Below, one piece after another: positions 1 to 9,368 of a stretch of DNA of 64,000 bases (positions within the stretch are counted from its first letter, which is position 1; each line of letters starts with the position of its first letter). The DNA lies in contig CAVZJM010000016.1 of assembly GCA_963775625.1 (NCBI GenBank), forward strand, positions 306,599 to 370,598, written 5' to 3'. A program made the translations under genes and the position numbers. A model generated the notes under the pieces. It had not been told where the DNA came from and did not search any database. It saw only the letters and a program-made list of their open reading frames with translations. Source of the stretch: JAIBJN01 sp963775625 (lineage in GTDB: Bacteria > Actinomycetota > Thermoleophilia > Gaiellales > Gaiellaceae).

Positions 1-29
1 GCCGCGGCCTGCCGACGATCGAGCCGGGC

Positions 30-1292
30 ATGCCCGTCCCGGCGGGAAGCGGCCTCGACCGGCGCGCCTTCCTCTCCCGCGCCGCCGGGATCGCCCTCTC
101 CGTCTACGGCGCGAGCAAGCTCCCACTCGGGCTCTTCGAGGAAGGCATCGCCCGCGCACAGAGCGGCCCGGCCGGCCCCGTGCTCGTGTCCGTCTTCCTC
201 GACGGCGGCGCCGACTCGCTGTCGATGCTCTTTCCGGCCGGTCACCCGCAGTACGCGACCCTCCGCCCGCAGCTGTCGCTCGCGCCGACCGACGGCCAGG
301 CCTTCTCGGAGGACGCGAGCCTGCGCTGGCATCCGTCGCTCTCCCCGCTGGCGGAGCTCCACGCCGAGGGCAAGGTGACGGTCGTCCCGGCCATCGGCTA
401 CACGGACGCCGACCAGTCCCACTTCACCTCGCGCCACTACTGGGAGGTCGGCGCGACCGACGCACACCTCCGCACCGGGTGGCTCGGACGCTACCTCGAC
501 GTCGCCGGGACGCTCGACAACCCGCTGCAGGGGCTCGCGCTCAACTGGTCACTCCATCCGTCGCTCGCTTCCGCCAACGTCCCCGTCGCCGCCGTGTCGG
601 CGGTGGACGACTACGACTTCTGGGCCAGAGGCGTCTGGGGCGAGGTGGAGCAGCGCATGCTGGAGGCGATGGGGACGTTCCCCCCTGTTCCCGATCCCGC
701 CGCCTCGAAGGTGGCCGAAGTGACCCAGCAGGTCGCGACCCTGCGCTCCCAGCTCCTCCCGTTCGCCGACGGCTTCGGAACCACGGTCCCCTATCCCGGC
801 GGGGACTTTGCGGACCGGCTGGCGGGCCTCGCTGCCATGGTCGCCGGAGGGCTGCCGCTCCGCTGCGTGACGATGAGCGCTCCGGGGATGTACGACACCC
901 ACGCCGACCAGGAGAACGGCCTCCCGGGAGACCTCGCGCTTACGGCCGACTCCCTCCACGCCTTCCAGCGTGACCTCGAGTCGCGCGGCATCGCCGACCA
1001 GGTGCTCGTGCTCGTCTGGAGCGAGTTCGGCCGCCGGGCCGAGGAGAACGGCTCGGGCACCGATCATGGCGCCGCGGGCATCGGTCTCCTCATCGGCTCG
1101 CGTGTGCGGGGCCAGATGCTGGGCGAGTTTCCCGGCCTGACGTCGTCCGGGCTCGACGAGCAGGGCAACCTGCGGGCGACCTACGACTACCGCTCGCTCT
1201 ACTGCTCGCTCCTCGAGGACTGGTTCGCGACGGGAGCGGACGCGGTCATCCCGAACGCCGCGAGCTTCCCTCGGACGACGCTCCTGACGTGA
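30..1292 (+). CDS. Tat-exported DUF1501 family protein
   Basis: Secreted DUF1501 protein of unknown biochemical role; the family has the alkaline-phosphatase/sulfatase-like fold and is usually encoded next to a DUF1800 protein. Residues 11-20 read RRAFLSRAAG, a twin-arginine signal, followed by a hydrophobic stretch and a likely cleavage area (ARAQ) near residue 44. The family hallmark SEFGRR followed by GTDHGA lies at about residues 330-352. The frame is open to the left window edge, so the ATG used here may not be the true start. The stop overlaps the next GTG start by four bases (GTGA), which suggests coupled translation. Confidence 0.85.
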   Translation: MPVPAGSGLDRRAFLSRAAGIALSVYGASKLPLGLFEEGIARAQSGPAGPVLVSVFLDGGADSLSMLFPAGHPQYATLRPQLSLAPTDGQAFSEDASLRWHPSLSPLAELHAEGKVTVVPAIGYTDADQSHFTSRHYWEVGATDAHLRTGWLGRYLDVAGTLDNPLQGLALNWSLHPSLASANVPVAAVSAVDDYDFWARGVWGEVEQRMLEAMGTFPPVPDPAASKVAEVTQQVATLRSQLLPFADGFGTTVPYPGGDFADRLAGLAAMVAGGLPLRCVTMSAPGMYDTHADQENGLPGDLALTADSLHAFQRDLESRGIADQVLVLVWSEFGRRAEENGSGTDHGAAGIGLLIGSRVRGQMLGEFPGLTSSGLDEQGNLRATYDYRSLYCSLLEDWFATGADAVIPNAASFPRTTLLT

Positions 1293-1654
1293 GACGCCTC
1301 GCCGCGCCCGCTGTCCTCGGCGTCCTCGCCGTGCTCCTCCTCGCAAGCGGCACAGCCGCCGCCTACCCGACCCGGATGCAGGCGGTCGCCGACGAGTTCA
1401 CCCTCATGCTCTCCCGCACGTCCGTCCCGAACAAGCGGGTGAAGATCGAGCTCGCGAACTTCGGCGAGGATCCCCACGACCTCAGGCTTCGACGCTTCCA
1501 TGGGACGCGCACGTTCAAGATCGGCGAGACGCTCCCCGGCGAGCAGACGACGAAGACCTTCCGCCTGGCCCCTGGGCGCTATCGGCTCTGGTGCTCGATC
1601 GCCGACCACCGCGAGCTGGGCATGCGCGCCACGCTGCGGGTTCGGCGCGACTAG
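1289..1654 (+). CDS. Secreted cupredoxin-like protein
   Basis: Small exported protein (121 aa) with a Sec-type signal peptide (residues 1-25, ending GTAAA) and a single cupredoxin-like beta domain. A His in PHDLRL and the C-terminal set CSIADHRELGM (Cys, His, Met in the usual order) match type 1 copper ligands, so copper binding and electron transfer outside the membrane are plausible. Start is the GTG overlapping the stop of the DUF1501 gene, so the two are probably co-translated and may act together at the cell surface. Copper binding is inferred from ligand spacing only. Confidence 0.75.
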   Translation: MRRLAAPAVLGVLAVLLLASGTAAAYPTRMQAVADEFTLMLSRTSVPNKRVKIELANFGEDPHDLRLRRFHGTRTFKIGETLPGEQTTKTFRLAPGRYRLWCSIADHRELGMRATLRVRRD

Positions 1655-3009
1655 CCGTCCGGTTCGTCGCCGGCGTCGAGCACGGCGTAGAGCCGCCACT
1701 CCCCCGGGACGCCCTTGAGCACCTGCGTTCCGCGGTCCTCGAAGGCGATCTCCGAGCCCGCGACGAGGTCCTTGACCATGCTCGACACGAGAACCTGGCC
1801 GGGCTCCGCCGCAGCCGCCACGCGAGCCGCGATGTGGAGCACGATCCCGCCGAAGCGGCCGCCCTCGACCTCGCCCTCGCCGGTGTGCAGGCCGGCGCGG
1901 ATCTCGAGCCCGAGCCCGCGGATGTCCTCGCGGGTCGCAGCAGCGCAGCGGATGGCACGAACGGGGCCGTCGAACGAGGCGACGAAGCCGTCGCCGGTCG
2001 TGTTCAGCTCCGTGCCGCGAAACTCCCCGAGGCGCCGCCGCACGAGCGCGTCGTGGCGGCCGAGGAGGTCGCGCCAGCCGGCGTCGCCGAGCTCGGCTGC
2101 CCGCTGGGTCGAGCCCACGATGTCGGTAATGAGAATCGTGGCCAGCACACGCTCGGGCCCGGTGCCGCCGCGGAGGCCTCCGAGGAATTCCTCGGTCGCT
2201 CGAAGCAGCACGCCGTTCCCGTCCGGATCGGCCCAGGAGAAGCCGTCCACGAGCTCCGGGATCTCGCGTCGGATCGCGCCGGGGATGCGCTCGGCGACGT
2301 AGGCGGCGGGGCCCGTCGAGACCGTTCGGTGCAGCACGAGCGTGGGCACACGGATCGCCGGGAGGACGTCGCTGACGTCGCCGTCCATGACCATGCGCTG
2401 GAACGCGACGGCCGCGCCGGGGCTCGCGCTCTGGCGCATGTGCCGTTCGTACCAGGCGCCGAACTCCGCGTCACCGGCCCGTGTCGGCGTGTACTCCTCG
2501 AGCTGGCGGGCGAAGAACTCCGGAGTCCCCCAGCTCTCGCCGACCTCCTTGAGCCAGGCTCTCCACTCCTCGTCGCTTCGCGCCCAGGGATAGCCGGACG
2601 AGCGGCGGCCCTTGGGCGAGGGGTCGTAGAGGACGAGGGCGGCCGTCCGCTCGGGATAGGTGGCCGCGAACAGGATCGCCAGGCATGCCCCCTCGTGCGC
2701 GGCGAGGAACGCCGCCCGTTCCATTCCCGCCGCGTCCATGACGGCGCGGACGTCGTCCATCCTCGCCTCGAGCGTGGGGACGCTGCGAAGGCGGTCGGAG
2801 AGGCCCATGCCGCGCTTGTCGAAGAGGAGGACGCGTGCGAACGACGCCAGGCGATCGACATGCTCCACGAACAGGGGCTGCTCCCAGACCGAGTCGAGGT
2901 GGGCGAGGCTGCCGCGGACGACGACGAGATCCTGCTCTTCCTCACCCACGACCTGGTAGGCGATGCTGACGTCGCCGCTGCGGGCGTAGCGGATGTCGGG
3001 CACGTCCAC
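1651..3009 (-). CDS. Alpha/beta-hydrolase-class III adenylate cyclase fusion
   Basis: 452-aa two-domain protein: an alpha/beta-hydrolase fold (about residues 10-280) followed by a class III nucleotide cyclase domain (about 288-450), the architecture of Mycobacterium tuberculosis Rv1900c (LipJ). Cyclase metal aspartates are visible at D296 (LITDIVGS) and D340 (TTGDGF); the position usually held by a purine-selecting Lys is Asn336. In the hydrolase half the nucleophile elbow, normally GxSEGG, reads AAHEGA (His105 in place of Ser), so esterase activity is doubtful and the domain may be a sensor. GTG at 3009 is chosen because GGGGAG lies nine bases upstream; the open frame further upstream runs into the deacetylase gene. 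Confidence 0.85.
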   Translation of the reverse strand: MDVPDIRYARSGDVSIAYQVVGEEEQDLVVVRGSLAHLDSVWEQPLFVEHVDRLASFARVLLFDKRGMGLSDRLRSVPTLEARMDDVRAVMDAAGMERAAFLAAHEGACLAILFAATYPERTAALVLYDPSPKGRRSSGYPWARSDEEWRAWLKEVGESWGTPEFFARQLEEYTPTRAGDAEFGAWYERHMRQSASPGAAVAFQRMVMDGDVSDVLPAIRVPTLVLHRTVSTGPAAYVAERIPGAIRREIPELVDGFSWADPDGNGVLLRATEEFLGGLRGGTGPERVLATILITDIVGSTQRAAELGDAGWRDLLGRHDALVRRRLGEFRGTELNTTGDGFVASFDGPVRAIRCAAATREDIRGLGLEIRAGLHTGEGEVEGGRFGGIVLHIAARVAAAAEPGQVLVSSMVKDLVAGSEIAFEDRGTQVLKGVPGEWRLYAVLDAGDEPDG

Positions 3010-3026
3010 GGCGCCATTCTCCCCGG

Positions 3027-3839
3027 CTACGGGAGAGCGCGCGCGACGTCGCCCAGGCGCTCGAAACGGGCGCCCGCCTCGCGGCAGTGCTCGACGAAGC
3101 TCCCCAGCATCGCCACCCGGTGCCCCCGCCCGATCACCTGCGGGTGCATGGTCAGCGTCAGGATCCCGCCGTCGACGTTCGCGTCCATCCAGTCGAGCTC
3201 GGCCTGCCAGATCTCCAGCACCTGGCTCGGCGCCGCGCCTCCCTTTCGGTACGGGTCGAAGTTGAACTGGAAGTGCACCCAGTCGTCGAGCTCGAAGCAG
3301 AGCGGCAGCTCCCACAGGGTCGACTCGCGGCCGCGCTCGAGAGGAACGCCGCGCGCCACCTTGTCCCCGATCCGTGGGTGGAAGGGCCGGTAGTCGTCGG
3401 TCATGAGGCTCGAGTCGTAGAGGAACCCGAGCTCCTCGACGAGCGCGAGCGTGGACTCGGAGAGGTCGGCGGAGGGAGCGCGGAAGCCGAGCGGCGTCAC
3501 GCCGATCCGCTCGAGCACCGACCAGGCCCGCTCCATGTCGGCGCGCTCCTCGTCCGGGGTCTGCAGGCTGGGGTCGACGTGTGCGTACGAGTGGTGCGCG
3601 ACCTCGTGGCCGGCTTCGAGGATCGAGGCGGTCTCCGCCGGGAACGACTCGACGGTGTGGCCGGGGACGAAGAACGTCGCGCGGAGTTCGCGCTCCTCGA
3701 GGAAGCGAAGAAGCCGCGGGACGCCGACGCGGGCTCCGTACTCACCGCGGTTGAGCATCGCGGGCGTGACCCGGTCGTAGGCGAGCCAGACGGAGAGCGC
3801 GTCGAAGTCGAAGCTCAGGCAGACGGTGCTGCGCGGCAT
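3027..3839 (-). CDS. Polysaccharide deacetylase (NodB homology)
   Basis: 270-aa NodB-type deacetylase (carbohydrate esterase 4 superfamily), which removes acetyl groups from N-acetylated glycans or related amides using a metal. The Asp-His-His metal set is recognisable as SFDFDA near residue 10 and HHSYAH near residue 83. A RAP motif (FRAPSADLSE) and a late LTMHPQ complete the domain. No signal peptide is seen, so a cytoplasmic substrate is possible, as for the PuuE/HP0310-like branch. It is divergent from groES; TAGGCT ends seven bases before the ATG, indicating a leaderless transcript. Confidence 0.87.
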   Translation of the reverse strand: MPRSTVCLSFDFDALSVWLAYDRVTPAMLNRGEYGARVGVPRLLRFLEERELRATFFVPGHTVESFPAETASILEAGHEVAHHSYAHVDPSLQTPDEERADMERAWSVLERIGVTPLGFRAPSADLSESTLALVEELGFLYDSSLMTDDYRPFHPRIGDKVARGVPLERGRESTLWELPLCFELDDWVHFQFNFDPYRKGGAAPSQVLEIWQAELDWMDANVDGGILTLTMHPQVIGRGHRVAMLGSFVEHCREAGARFERLGDVARALP

Positions 3840-3846
3840 GTGGGGG

Positions 3847-3856
3847 AGCCTACAAT
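3847..3856. promoter_or_regulatory. Overlapping divergent -10 boxes (deacetylase / groES)
   Basis: The ten bases AGCCTACAAT read TACAAT on the plus strand (3851-3856, six bases before the groES ATG) and TAGGCT on the minus strand (3852-3847, seven bases before the deacetylase ATG). The two hexamers share the central TA. Neither gene has a Shine-Dalgarno sequence, so both transcripts are probably leaderless. Confidence 0.7.
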
Positions 3857-3862
3857 CGGAGC

Positions 3863-4150
3863 ATGGAAGATCCGGGGCCGCTCACGATCACGCTGGAGCC
3901 GCTCGACGACCACCTGATCGTCGAGCCGGTCGACGAGGACGTGGAGACCCGCACGGGGCTGATCATCCCGCAGAGTGCCGAGGCCGGCTGCCGCACGGGG
4001 ATCGTCACCGGCGTCGGCGCCGACGCCCAGGGCATCGATCCCGGGGACAAGGTGCTGTTCCCGAAGGACGCGGGCTACGACGTCCGGTTGGGGGGAGTCG
4101 CCTGCAAGGTGCTGAGCCGCCGCGAGCTCATCGCCCGCGTCCACGACTGA
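3863..4150 (+). CDS. groES: Co-chaperonin GroES-like protein (Cpn10)
   Basis: 95-aa Cpn10 family protein: the core PLDDHLIVEPVDEDVETRTGLIIP at its N-terminal half covers the conserved strand and mobile-loop region, followed by GIVTGVG and GDKVLFPKDAG. GroES normally forms the heptameric lid of the GroEL chamber. No groEL lies in the window and the gene stands alone between a deacetylase and a transporter, so it may be a second copy or a stand-alone paralogue. The start ATG is six bases after TACAAT, without ribosome binding site. Confidence 0.85.
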   Translation: MEDPGPLTITLEPLDDHLIVEPVDEDVETRTGLIIPQSAEAGCRTGIVTGVGADAQGIDPGDKVLFPKDAGYDVRLGGVACKVLSRRELIARVHD

Positions 4151-4153
4151 GAC

Positions 4154-6319
4154 TCACGCCTCGCCGTGGCGGAGCCGGCCCGGCCAGGCTCCCGCCTCGC
4201 CGAAGAGCGCGATCAGCGCGGGGATGAGCACCGGCCGGACGACGAAGGTCTCCAGGAGAACACCGACGGCCATCACGAAAGCGAACTCGCGGAACCCGTC
4301 GATCGGGACGAGCGCGAGCATCGCGAACGAGGCTGCCAGCGCGATTCCGGCGACGCTGATCGCGCGCGAGGCTCGAGGAGCCGCCACGGCGATCGCCTCT
4401 CGCAACGGGCGGCGTTCGGCCTCCTGCCAAATGCGTCCGGCGACGAACACGTTGTAGTCGGAGCCGAGCGACACAAGGAGCACGCCCGCTGCAAACGGGA
4501 CGTAGTAGGTGAGGTCGTTGTGGCCGAGCAGCCCTTGGAAGACGTACGTGGTCAGACCGAGCGTCGCGGCGACCGAGAGGACGCTGGCAGCCAGGAGGTA
4601 GAGCGGCGCCACCAGGGCGCGCAGGAAGAGCGCCAGCAGGACGAAGTTGACGGCGAGCACCACTGCGCCGACGAGCGCCGAGCTGTCGACGATCGCCTCG
4701 ACCGTGTCCGAGGCGACCGCCGTCTGACCGGTGAGCGCCGCCTGCGCCTGCGGGAGGCCGGCCGCTTGCAGAGCCTCGGGAAGCCGCACCTCGAGCGTGC
4801 GCGCCGCCTCAATCGCGTTGGAGTCGAGCGGCGGCTCGTCGAAGATGACCGCGAGCCGCGCGGCGTTGCCGTCTTCCGAGACGAGCACGTCACCCGGCGC
4901 TTCCTCCGGTACCACGCGCGGTCCCAGGATGCCCGCGACGTCCGGCGCCCGGTCGAGCTCCTCCTCGAGACGCGCGAGCTCGCCCGCGCGTTCTCCGACG
5001 CCGTCGCCCTCGACGAGGACGATCGTCGGCGCCAAGATGCCGGCCGCGAAGCCTTGGTCGGCCGCACCGGCCGCCTCCTGCACCTCCGAGCCCGGGGGCA
5101 GGCCGTTGCCGAGCCGGAGGGCCAGCTCGGTGTGCCGGAGCCCCGACGCGGCCGCGAGCAATCCGGCCACCGTGACCAGCGCGACCAGGCCGGCCACCGG
5201 TCGCGACGTGAGGAACCCGGCGATCGCCGAGCGGGCGGGCTCAGGGCGCTCGTCGGCGTCGTCCGGCTCCTGCCGGGGCTTCAGCGTCGGCCAGAAGACC
5301 AGCCGGCCGAAGAGGGCAAGGGCGGCCGGCACGAACGTCAGCGAGACGGCGAGCGAGACCGCCGCCGTGAGCGCGAGTGCCGGGCCGAACGCCCGGAAGA
5401 ACTCGAGCTCGCCCACGAGCAGCGCGGCCGAGCTCGCAACGACGATCAGGCCAGCGGTGGCCACGATCGGCGCCACCGCCAGGCACGCGCGCTCGGCTGC
5501 CTCGAGCCTCGGGGTCCCGTGGGCAAGCTCCCGCCGGCCGGCGGAGAGGAAGAAGATCGTGTAGTCGGTGACGATGCCGAGCGTGAGGGCGACGATGAGC
5601 GGCTCGACTTCTTCCGGAATGGTGGTGCCGAGGCGTTCTGCGCTCCAGGGGATGACGCCGGACGCGACGAGGAAGGCGAGCCCCGAGGCTACGAGTGTGA
5701 GGAGCGGAGCGCCGAGCGACCTGAAGGTCAGTCCGACCACGAGTACGATCGCGAGGACGGTGCCGAGCTCGACGAGCGGAAGCGCATTCTCGATCTCCTC
5801 GAACTGGGCGAGGCGAGCCGGGCCCGGGCCGGTGACGCCGGCGAAGTGGCCGGCGGAGCGGTCGGCGTAGTCGTGTGCCAGCTCGACCTTGTTCGTCAGG
5901 CTGACGTCCTCGCCGAAGAAGAGATGCGTGACGGCGGTCGTGCCGTCCTCCTCCGAGCCCGGGAACAGCTCCTTCGTGTTGAGGATGGGCAGCGCGAAGC
6001 GGATCTCGTCGCCGCCTTGCTCGTCGGTCGTGACGTCGATCGCGCGCTCGACGATCGCTCGCTGCTCCGCGAGCGGGAAGCCCGCCTCGTCGCGCTCGAC
6101 GACGGCTGTGTCGGCAGTGAGAGGAACGGAGAAGAGCTGCTGGGAGCGGGCGCCCGCCTCGATGGCGGGCGAGTCCTCCGGGACTAGCCCGCCGAGCTCG
6201 AGCGGCTCCCCGCTCCGGAGGCCCGGCAGGTAGAGAGTCGTCGCGACGGCAGCAGCGATCCAGGCAGCCAAGACGACGTAGCGGAGCCGGACGACCAGGG
6301 TCGCGAATGCGCGCCGCAT
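4154..6319 (-). CDS. MMPL/RND family transporter
   Basis: 721-aa inner-membrane transporter of the MMPL branch of the RND superfamily, which moves lipids or hydrophobic compounds using the proton gradient. The two-fold repeat is visible: each half has one membrane helix, a large periplasmic loop, then five to six helices (first half to about residue 370, second to the end). Helices such as LVELGTVLAIVLVVGLTFRS and DSSALVGAVVLAVNFVLLAL are typical. It ends three bases from the convergent groES stop. The substrate cannot be predicted from sequence. Confidence 0.88.
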   Translation of the reverse strand: MRRAFATLVVRLRYVVLAAWIAAAVATTLYLPGLRSGEPLELGGLVPEDSPAIEAGARSQQLFSVPLTADTAVVERDEAGFPLAEQRAIVERAIDVTTDEQGGDEIRFALPILNTKELFPGSEEDGTTAVTHLFFGEDVSLTNKVELAHDYADRSAGHFAGVTGPGPARLAQFEEIENALPLVELGTVLAIVLVVGLTFRSLGAPLLTLVASGLAFLVASGVIPWSAERLGTTIPEEVEPLIVALTLGIVTDYTIFFLSAGRRELAHGTPRLEAAERACLAVAPIVATAGLIVVASSAALLVGELEFFRAFGPALALTAAVSLAVSLTFVPAALALFGRLVFWPTLKPRQEPDDADERPEPARSAIAGFLTSRPVAGLVALVTVAGLLAAASGLRHTELALRLGNGLPPGSEVQEAAGAADQGFAAGILAPTIVLVEGDGVGERAGELARLEEELDRAPDVAGILGPRVVPEEAPGDVLVSEDGNAARLAVIFDEPPLDSNAIEAARTLEVRLPEALQAAGLPQAQAALTGQTAVASDTVEAIVDSSALVGAVVLAVNFVLLALFLRALVAPLYLLAASVLSVAATLGLTTYVFQGLLGHNDLTYYVPFAAGVLLVSLGSDYNVFVAGRIWQEAERRPLREAIAVAAPRASRAISVAGIALAASFAMLALVPIDGFREFAFVMAVGVLLETFVVRPVLIPALIALFGEAGAWPGRLRHGEA

Positions 6320-6372
6320 GGCGGCCGGTATGCCCGTATCGGCACAACTTCAAGCCTGCGCCGCACCGCCGG

Positions 6373-6708
6373 CTAGCCCCAGCCGAGCTCGCTGAGGCGG
6401 TCCTCGTCGATGCCGAAGTGGTGGGCGATCTCGTGGACGACCGTGATGCGGATCTCCTCCTCGAGCACCTCCGGGTCGTCGCCGAACTCCTCCTCGAGCG
6501 GGATCCGGTAGATGGCGATCTTGTCCGGGAGGACGCCGGCGTAGCTCTCCTCACCCCGCTCGGTCAGCGGGATGCCGAGGTAGAGGCCGAAGAGGTCGGG
6601 GTCCTCGCGATTCTCGTCCTCGACGACGATCTCGACGTTGGACATGGCCTCCCGGAGCTTCGCGGGCAGCGAGTCGAGCGCCGCCCGGACGTGGTCCTCG
6701 AACGTCAA
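6373..6708 (-). CDS. Zincin-like metallopeptidase family protein
   Basis: 111-aa small zincin. The motif VVHEIAHHFGI (HExxH plus a following His) near the C terminus, then DEDRLSELGWG, matches the minimal metallopeptidase family common in actinobacteria; peptidase activity is not proven for the family. The start is taken as TTG at 6708, which overlaps the argF stop as TTGA, so translation is probably coupled to argF. A later ATG (MSNVEIVV) is the alternative start but would cut into the conserved helix. Confidence 0.8.
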   Translation of the reverse strand: MTFEDHVRAALDSLPAKLREAMSNVEIVVEDENREDPDLFGLYLGIPLTERGEESYAGVLPDKIAIYRIPLEEEFGDDPEVLEEEIRITVVHEIAHHFGIDEDRLSELGWG

Positions 6709-7645
6709 CGAATGACGAGCGCCATCAGCGCCTTCTGGGCGTGCAGGCGGTTCTCCGCCTGGTCCCAGACCGCCGAGCGCTCGCCGTAGAGCACGTCCTC
6801 CGTGATCTCCTCGCCGTAGTGGGCAGGGAGGCAGTGGAGGACGATCGCCCGTTCGCTCGCGAGCGCGACCAGCTCGGCGTCGATCCCGATAGCCGGCGAG
6901 GTCGGCGAGGCGCTGCTCCCGCTCCTCGTCCTGGCCCATGCTCGTCCAGACGTCGGTGTAGAGGACGTCGGCCTCCGTCGCGGCCTCGCGCGCGTCGTCC
7001 GTCAGCTCGACCGCGGTCTCGTTCGCCTCGGCGGCCGCGCGCGCCCAGCCGACCACCTCCTCGGAGGGCTCGTAGCCCGGCCGGCGTCGCGGCGACGAAG
7101 TCCATCCCGAGCTTCGCGCAGGCGACCATCAGCGAGTGGCAGACGTTGTTCCCGTCGCCGAGGTAGGCGACGCGGACGCCCTCGAAGCCGCCGAGCCGCT
7201 CGCGGATCGTGAGCACGTCGGCGAGGGCCTGGCAGGGGTGGAACTCGTCGGTGAGGCCGTTGATGACGGGAATGTCGGCGTGCTCGGCGAGCTCGTCGAC
7301 GTCGGCCTGCTCGAACGTCCTGATCATGATCCCGTCCAGGTAGCGCGAGAGCACGACCGCGGTGTCCTTGATCGTCTCCCCGCGGCCGAGCTGCAGGTCG
7401 CCGGCGGCGAGGTAGAGGCCGGTGCCGCCGAGCTGCGCGATCCCGACCTCGAAGCTCACGCGCGTGCGCGTGGAGGGCTTCTGGAAGATCATCCCGAGGC
7501 TGCGGCCCTCCAGAAGCCGGTGCGGCACCCGCTCGCGCTGGCGCGCCTTGAGGCGCTCGGCGTGGTCGAGGACGAGCAGGAGCTCGTCGGTCTCCCAGTC
7601 GCTGACGCGGAGGAAGTCGCGGCCTTTCAGGTGCGCGGGGATCAC
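6705..7645 (-). CDS. argF: Ornithine carbamoyltransferase (two frameshifts)
   Basis: Ornithine carbamoyltransferase, which makes citrulline from ornithine and carbamoyl phosphate in arginine synthesis. The carbamoyl-phosphate motif STRTR, the HPCQ motif (DEFHPCQALAD) and HCLP (VLHCLPAHYGEE) are all present but in three frames. Two extra G bases on the coding strand, near 7076-7078 and 6885-6887, shift the frame; removing both restores an uninterrupted family-length protein ending LHAQKALMALVIR. Both sites are GGG where GG is needed, so sequencing error is the likely cause. GTG at 7645 is six bases after TAGGAT; a TTG two codons upstream is the alternative. Confidence 0.9.
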
Positions 7646-7651
7646 GGGCAA

Positions 7652-7657
7652 ATCCTA
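7652..7657 (-). promoter_or_regulatory. -10 box of leaderless argF
   Basis: TAGGAT on the minus strand ends six bases before GTG at 7645. No ribosome binding site is present. Confidence 0.6.
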
Positions 7658-7758
7658 CGGAGGGAGGGCAGCCGACGCTGCGATACCGATGCGGCAAGCT
7701 CGAGGAGCAACACCCTCGCCCAGGCGACGTCGATGAACCTCGGCGACGAGCCCGCGTA

Positions 7759-9356
7759 CTAGGAGGCTTCTTCGGCCTTCCAGGTAACCGCCGCGTGAAC
7801 CAGAACGAGAGCACCGCGAGGAACGCGACTGCGAGCATCGACGTCTTCAGCGCGTCGAGCTGGGCGTTGCCGTAGTCGGCCGTGACAGCGTCTGCCTCTG
7901 CCGGCGCCAGCCCGGCGTCGAGCAGCGCCTGGTGCGCCTGCTCGGTCGTGACGATGGGGATGCCCTCCTCGGTGGCGGCCGCGATCTGCGTCTTCACGTC
8001 GGACGGCAACGCCGGGTTCTCCTGGATCCGCGAGTTGAACCCGTTCAGCAGCCCGAGCAGGAGCACGGAGCCGATCAGCGCGGTGCCGAGGGACGCGCCG
8101 AGGTTTTGCGCAGTCCCCTGCAGTCCACCGGCCTCGTTCGTCTCCTCTGGAGCGACGGAGGACATGATCACGTTCCCGAGCTGCGACATGAGGAGCCCGG
8201 CGCCGATCCCGAAGAAGATGAGCGACACGGCGAAGGCCGTCCCGTTCAGAGTCACGTCGATCGTCCCGACGAGCACGAGCGAAGCGATCGCCATTGCCCC
8301 GAGCCCGACCTGGACGACGGCCCGCGGCCCGAACCGCACTGCCACCTTCGGCCCGATGAGCGCAGCGGCCAGCATCGAGATCGACATCGGGAAGAGCCGC
8401 TTGCCCGTCTCGAACGCGTCGAAGCCGAGCACGACCTGGAGGTACACCGGCAGGACGAAGAACGTGCCCATCACGATCAGCTGCTGCGCGGAAAGCGAGG
8501 ACAGCCCGCCCCGCAGCGTCTCGATCTTCAGCAGCGCGCGGTTGAGGAGCGTGCTCCGGCCGAGCCGCTCGCGGCGCTCCTCCCACGCGAGGAAGCAGCC
8601 GAGAACGACAAAGCCGCCGACGATCAGGAACGGCACCAGCGAGAACCCGAGCGGCGTGATCTCGTGCCCGTCGATCGTCGGCGCGTCGATCGGCCTGATC
8701 CAGCCCCAGGTGCTGCTCTTCAGGATCCCGAACACGATCAGCCCGAGCGCGGCCGCCGAGAGCGCGGCGCCGCCGTAGTCCAGCTTCGGCGCCTGCTCCG
8801 GCTTGGGCGCGCGCTTCATGCGCCGGTGGACGATGAGCACCGCGATCACGACCACGACCTCGCCGACGAAGACGTACCGCCAGCTCCAGGTCGTCGTCAC
8901 GTAGCCGCCGATCAGCGGCCCGGCCGCGATCGCCGCGCCGGCGGCGCCGCCGATCATCCCGTAGGCGAACGCGCGCTCCTTACCCTCGTAGTTCGCGGCG
9001 GTCAGCGCGGCGATCGCCGGGATCACCAGCACCGCGCCCAGCCCCTCGATCCCCGACCAGCCGATCAGCAGCACCGTGAGGTTCGGGCTGAGCGCCGTGA
9101 TCAGCGAGCCCAGCCCGTACACGGCCAGGCCGAGCCCGAAGGCCCGGTCGCGACCCAGGATGTCGCCGAGCTTCGCGCCGACGAGCATGAACGCCGCCAT
9201 CACGAGCGTGTACATCGTGATCGCGCTCTGCACGCCAGTAACCGTCGTGTTGAGGTCGGCCACGATCTGCGAGATCGAGACGTTCATCACGCTCGAGTCC
9301 AGCACCATGATGAACTGGGCCGACGCGAGGATCACCAACGGCAGCCACTTGCGCAC
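7759..9356 (-). CDS. DHA2-type MFS multidrug transporter
   Basis: About 530-aa major facilitator of the 14-helix EmrB/QacA (DHA2) type, a proton-driven drug or metabolite exporter. The N terminus ASAQFIMVLDSSVMNVSIS carries the first-helix DxxxxNVxxP-like signature, and LGDILGRDRAFGLG is the loop 2-3 motif. The frame stays open past the natural end into argF; the alternate frame ends KAEEAS-stop at 7759. A one-base deletion near 7778 would make the C terminus RRLPGKAEEAS, which fits the family, so the shift is probably an error. GTG start follows TAGAGT by six bases. Confidence 0.85.
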
Positions 9357-9362
9357 CGGCCG

Positions 9363-9368
9363 ACTCTA
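9363..9368 (-). promoter_or_regulatory. -10 box of leaderless MFS gene
   Basis: TAGAGT on the minus strand ends six bases before the GTG at 9356; no Shine-Dalgarno. Confidence 0.55.

Noticed and set aside
1591..3393. Long plus-strand ORF opposite the cyclase fusion
   Set aside because: Antisense shadow of high-GC coding sequence; minus-strand domains are unambiguous. The same applies to the long antisense ORFs opposite the MMPL, MFS, Mfd and dnaK genes.
6705..7645. Programmed frameshifting in argF
   Set aside because: Two separate extra G bases with no slippery heptamer or stimulatory structure, and the same error type in other genes.
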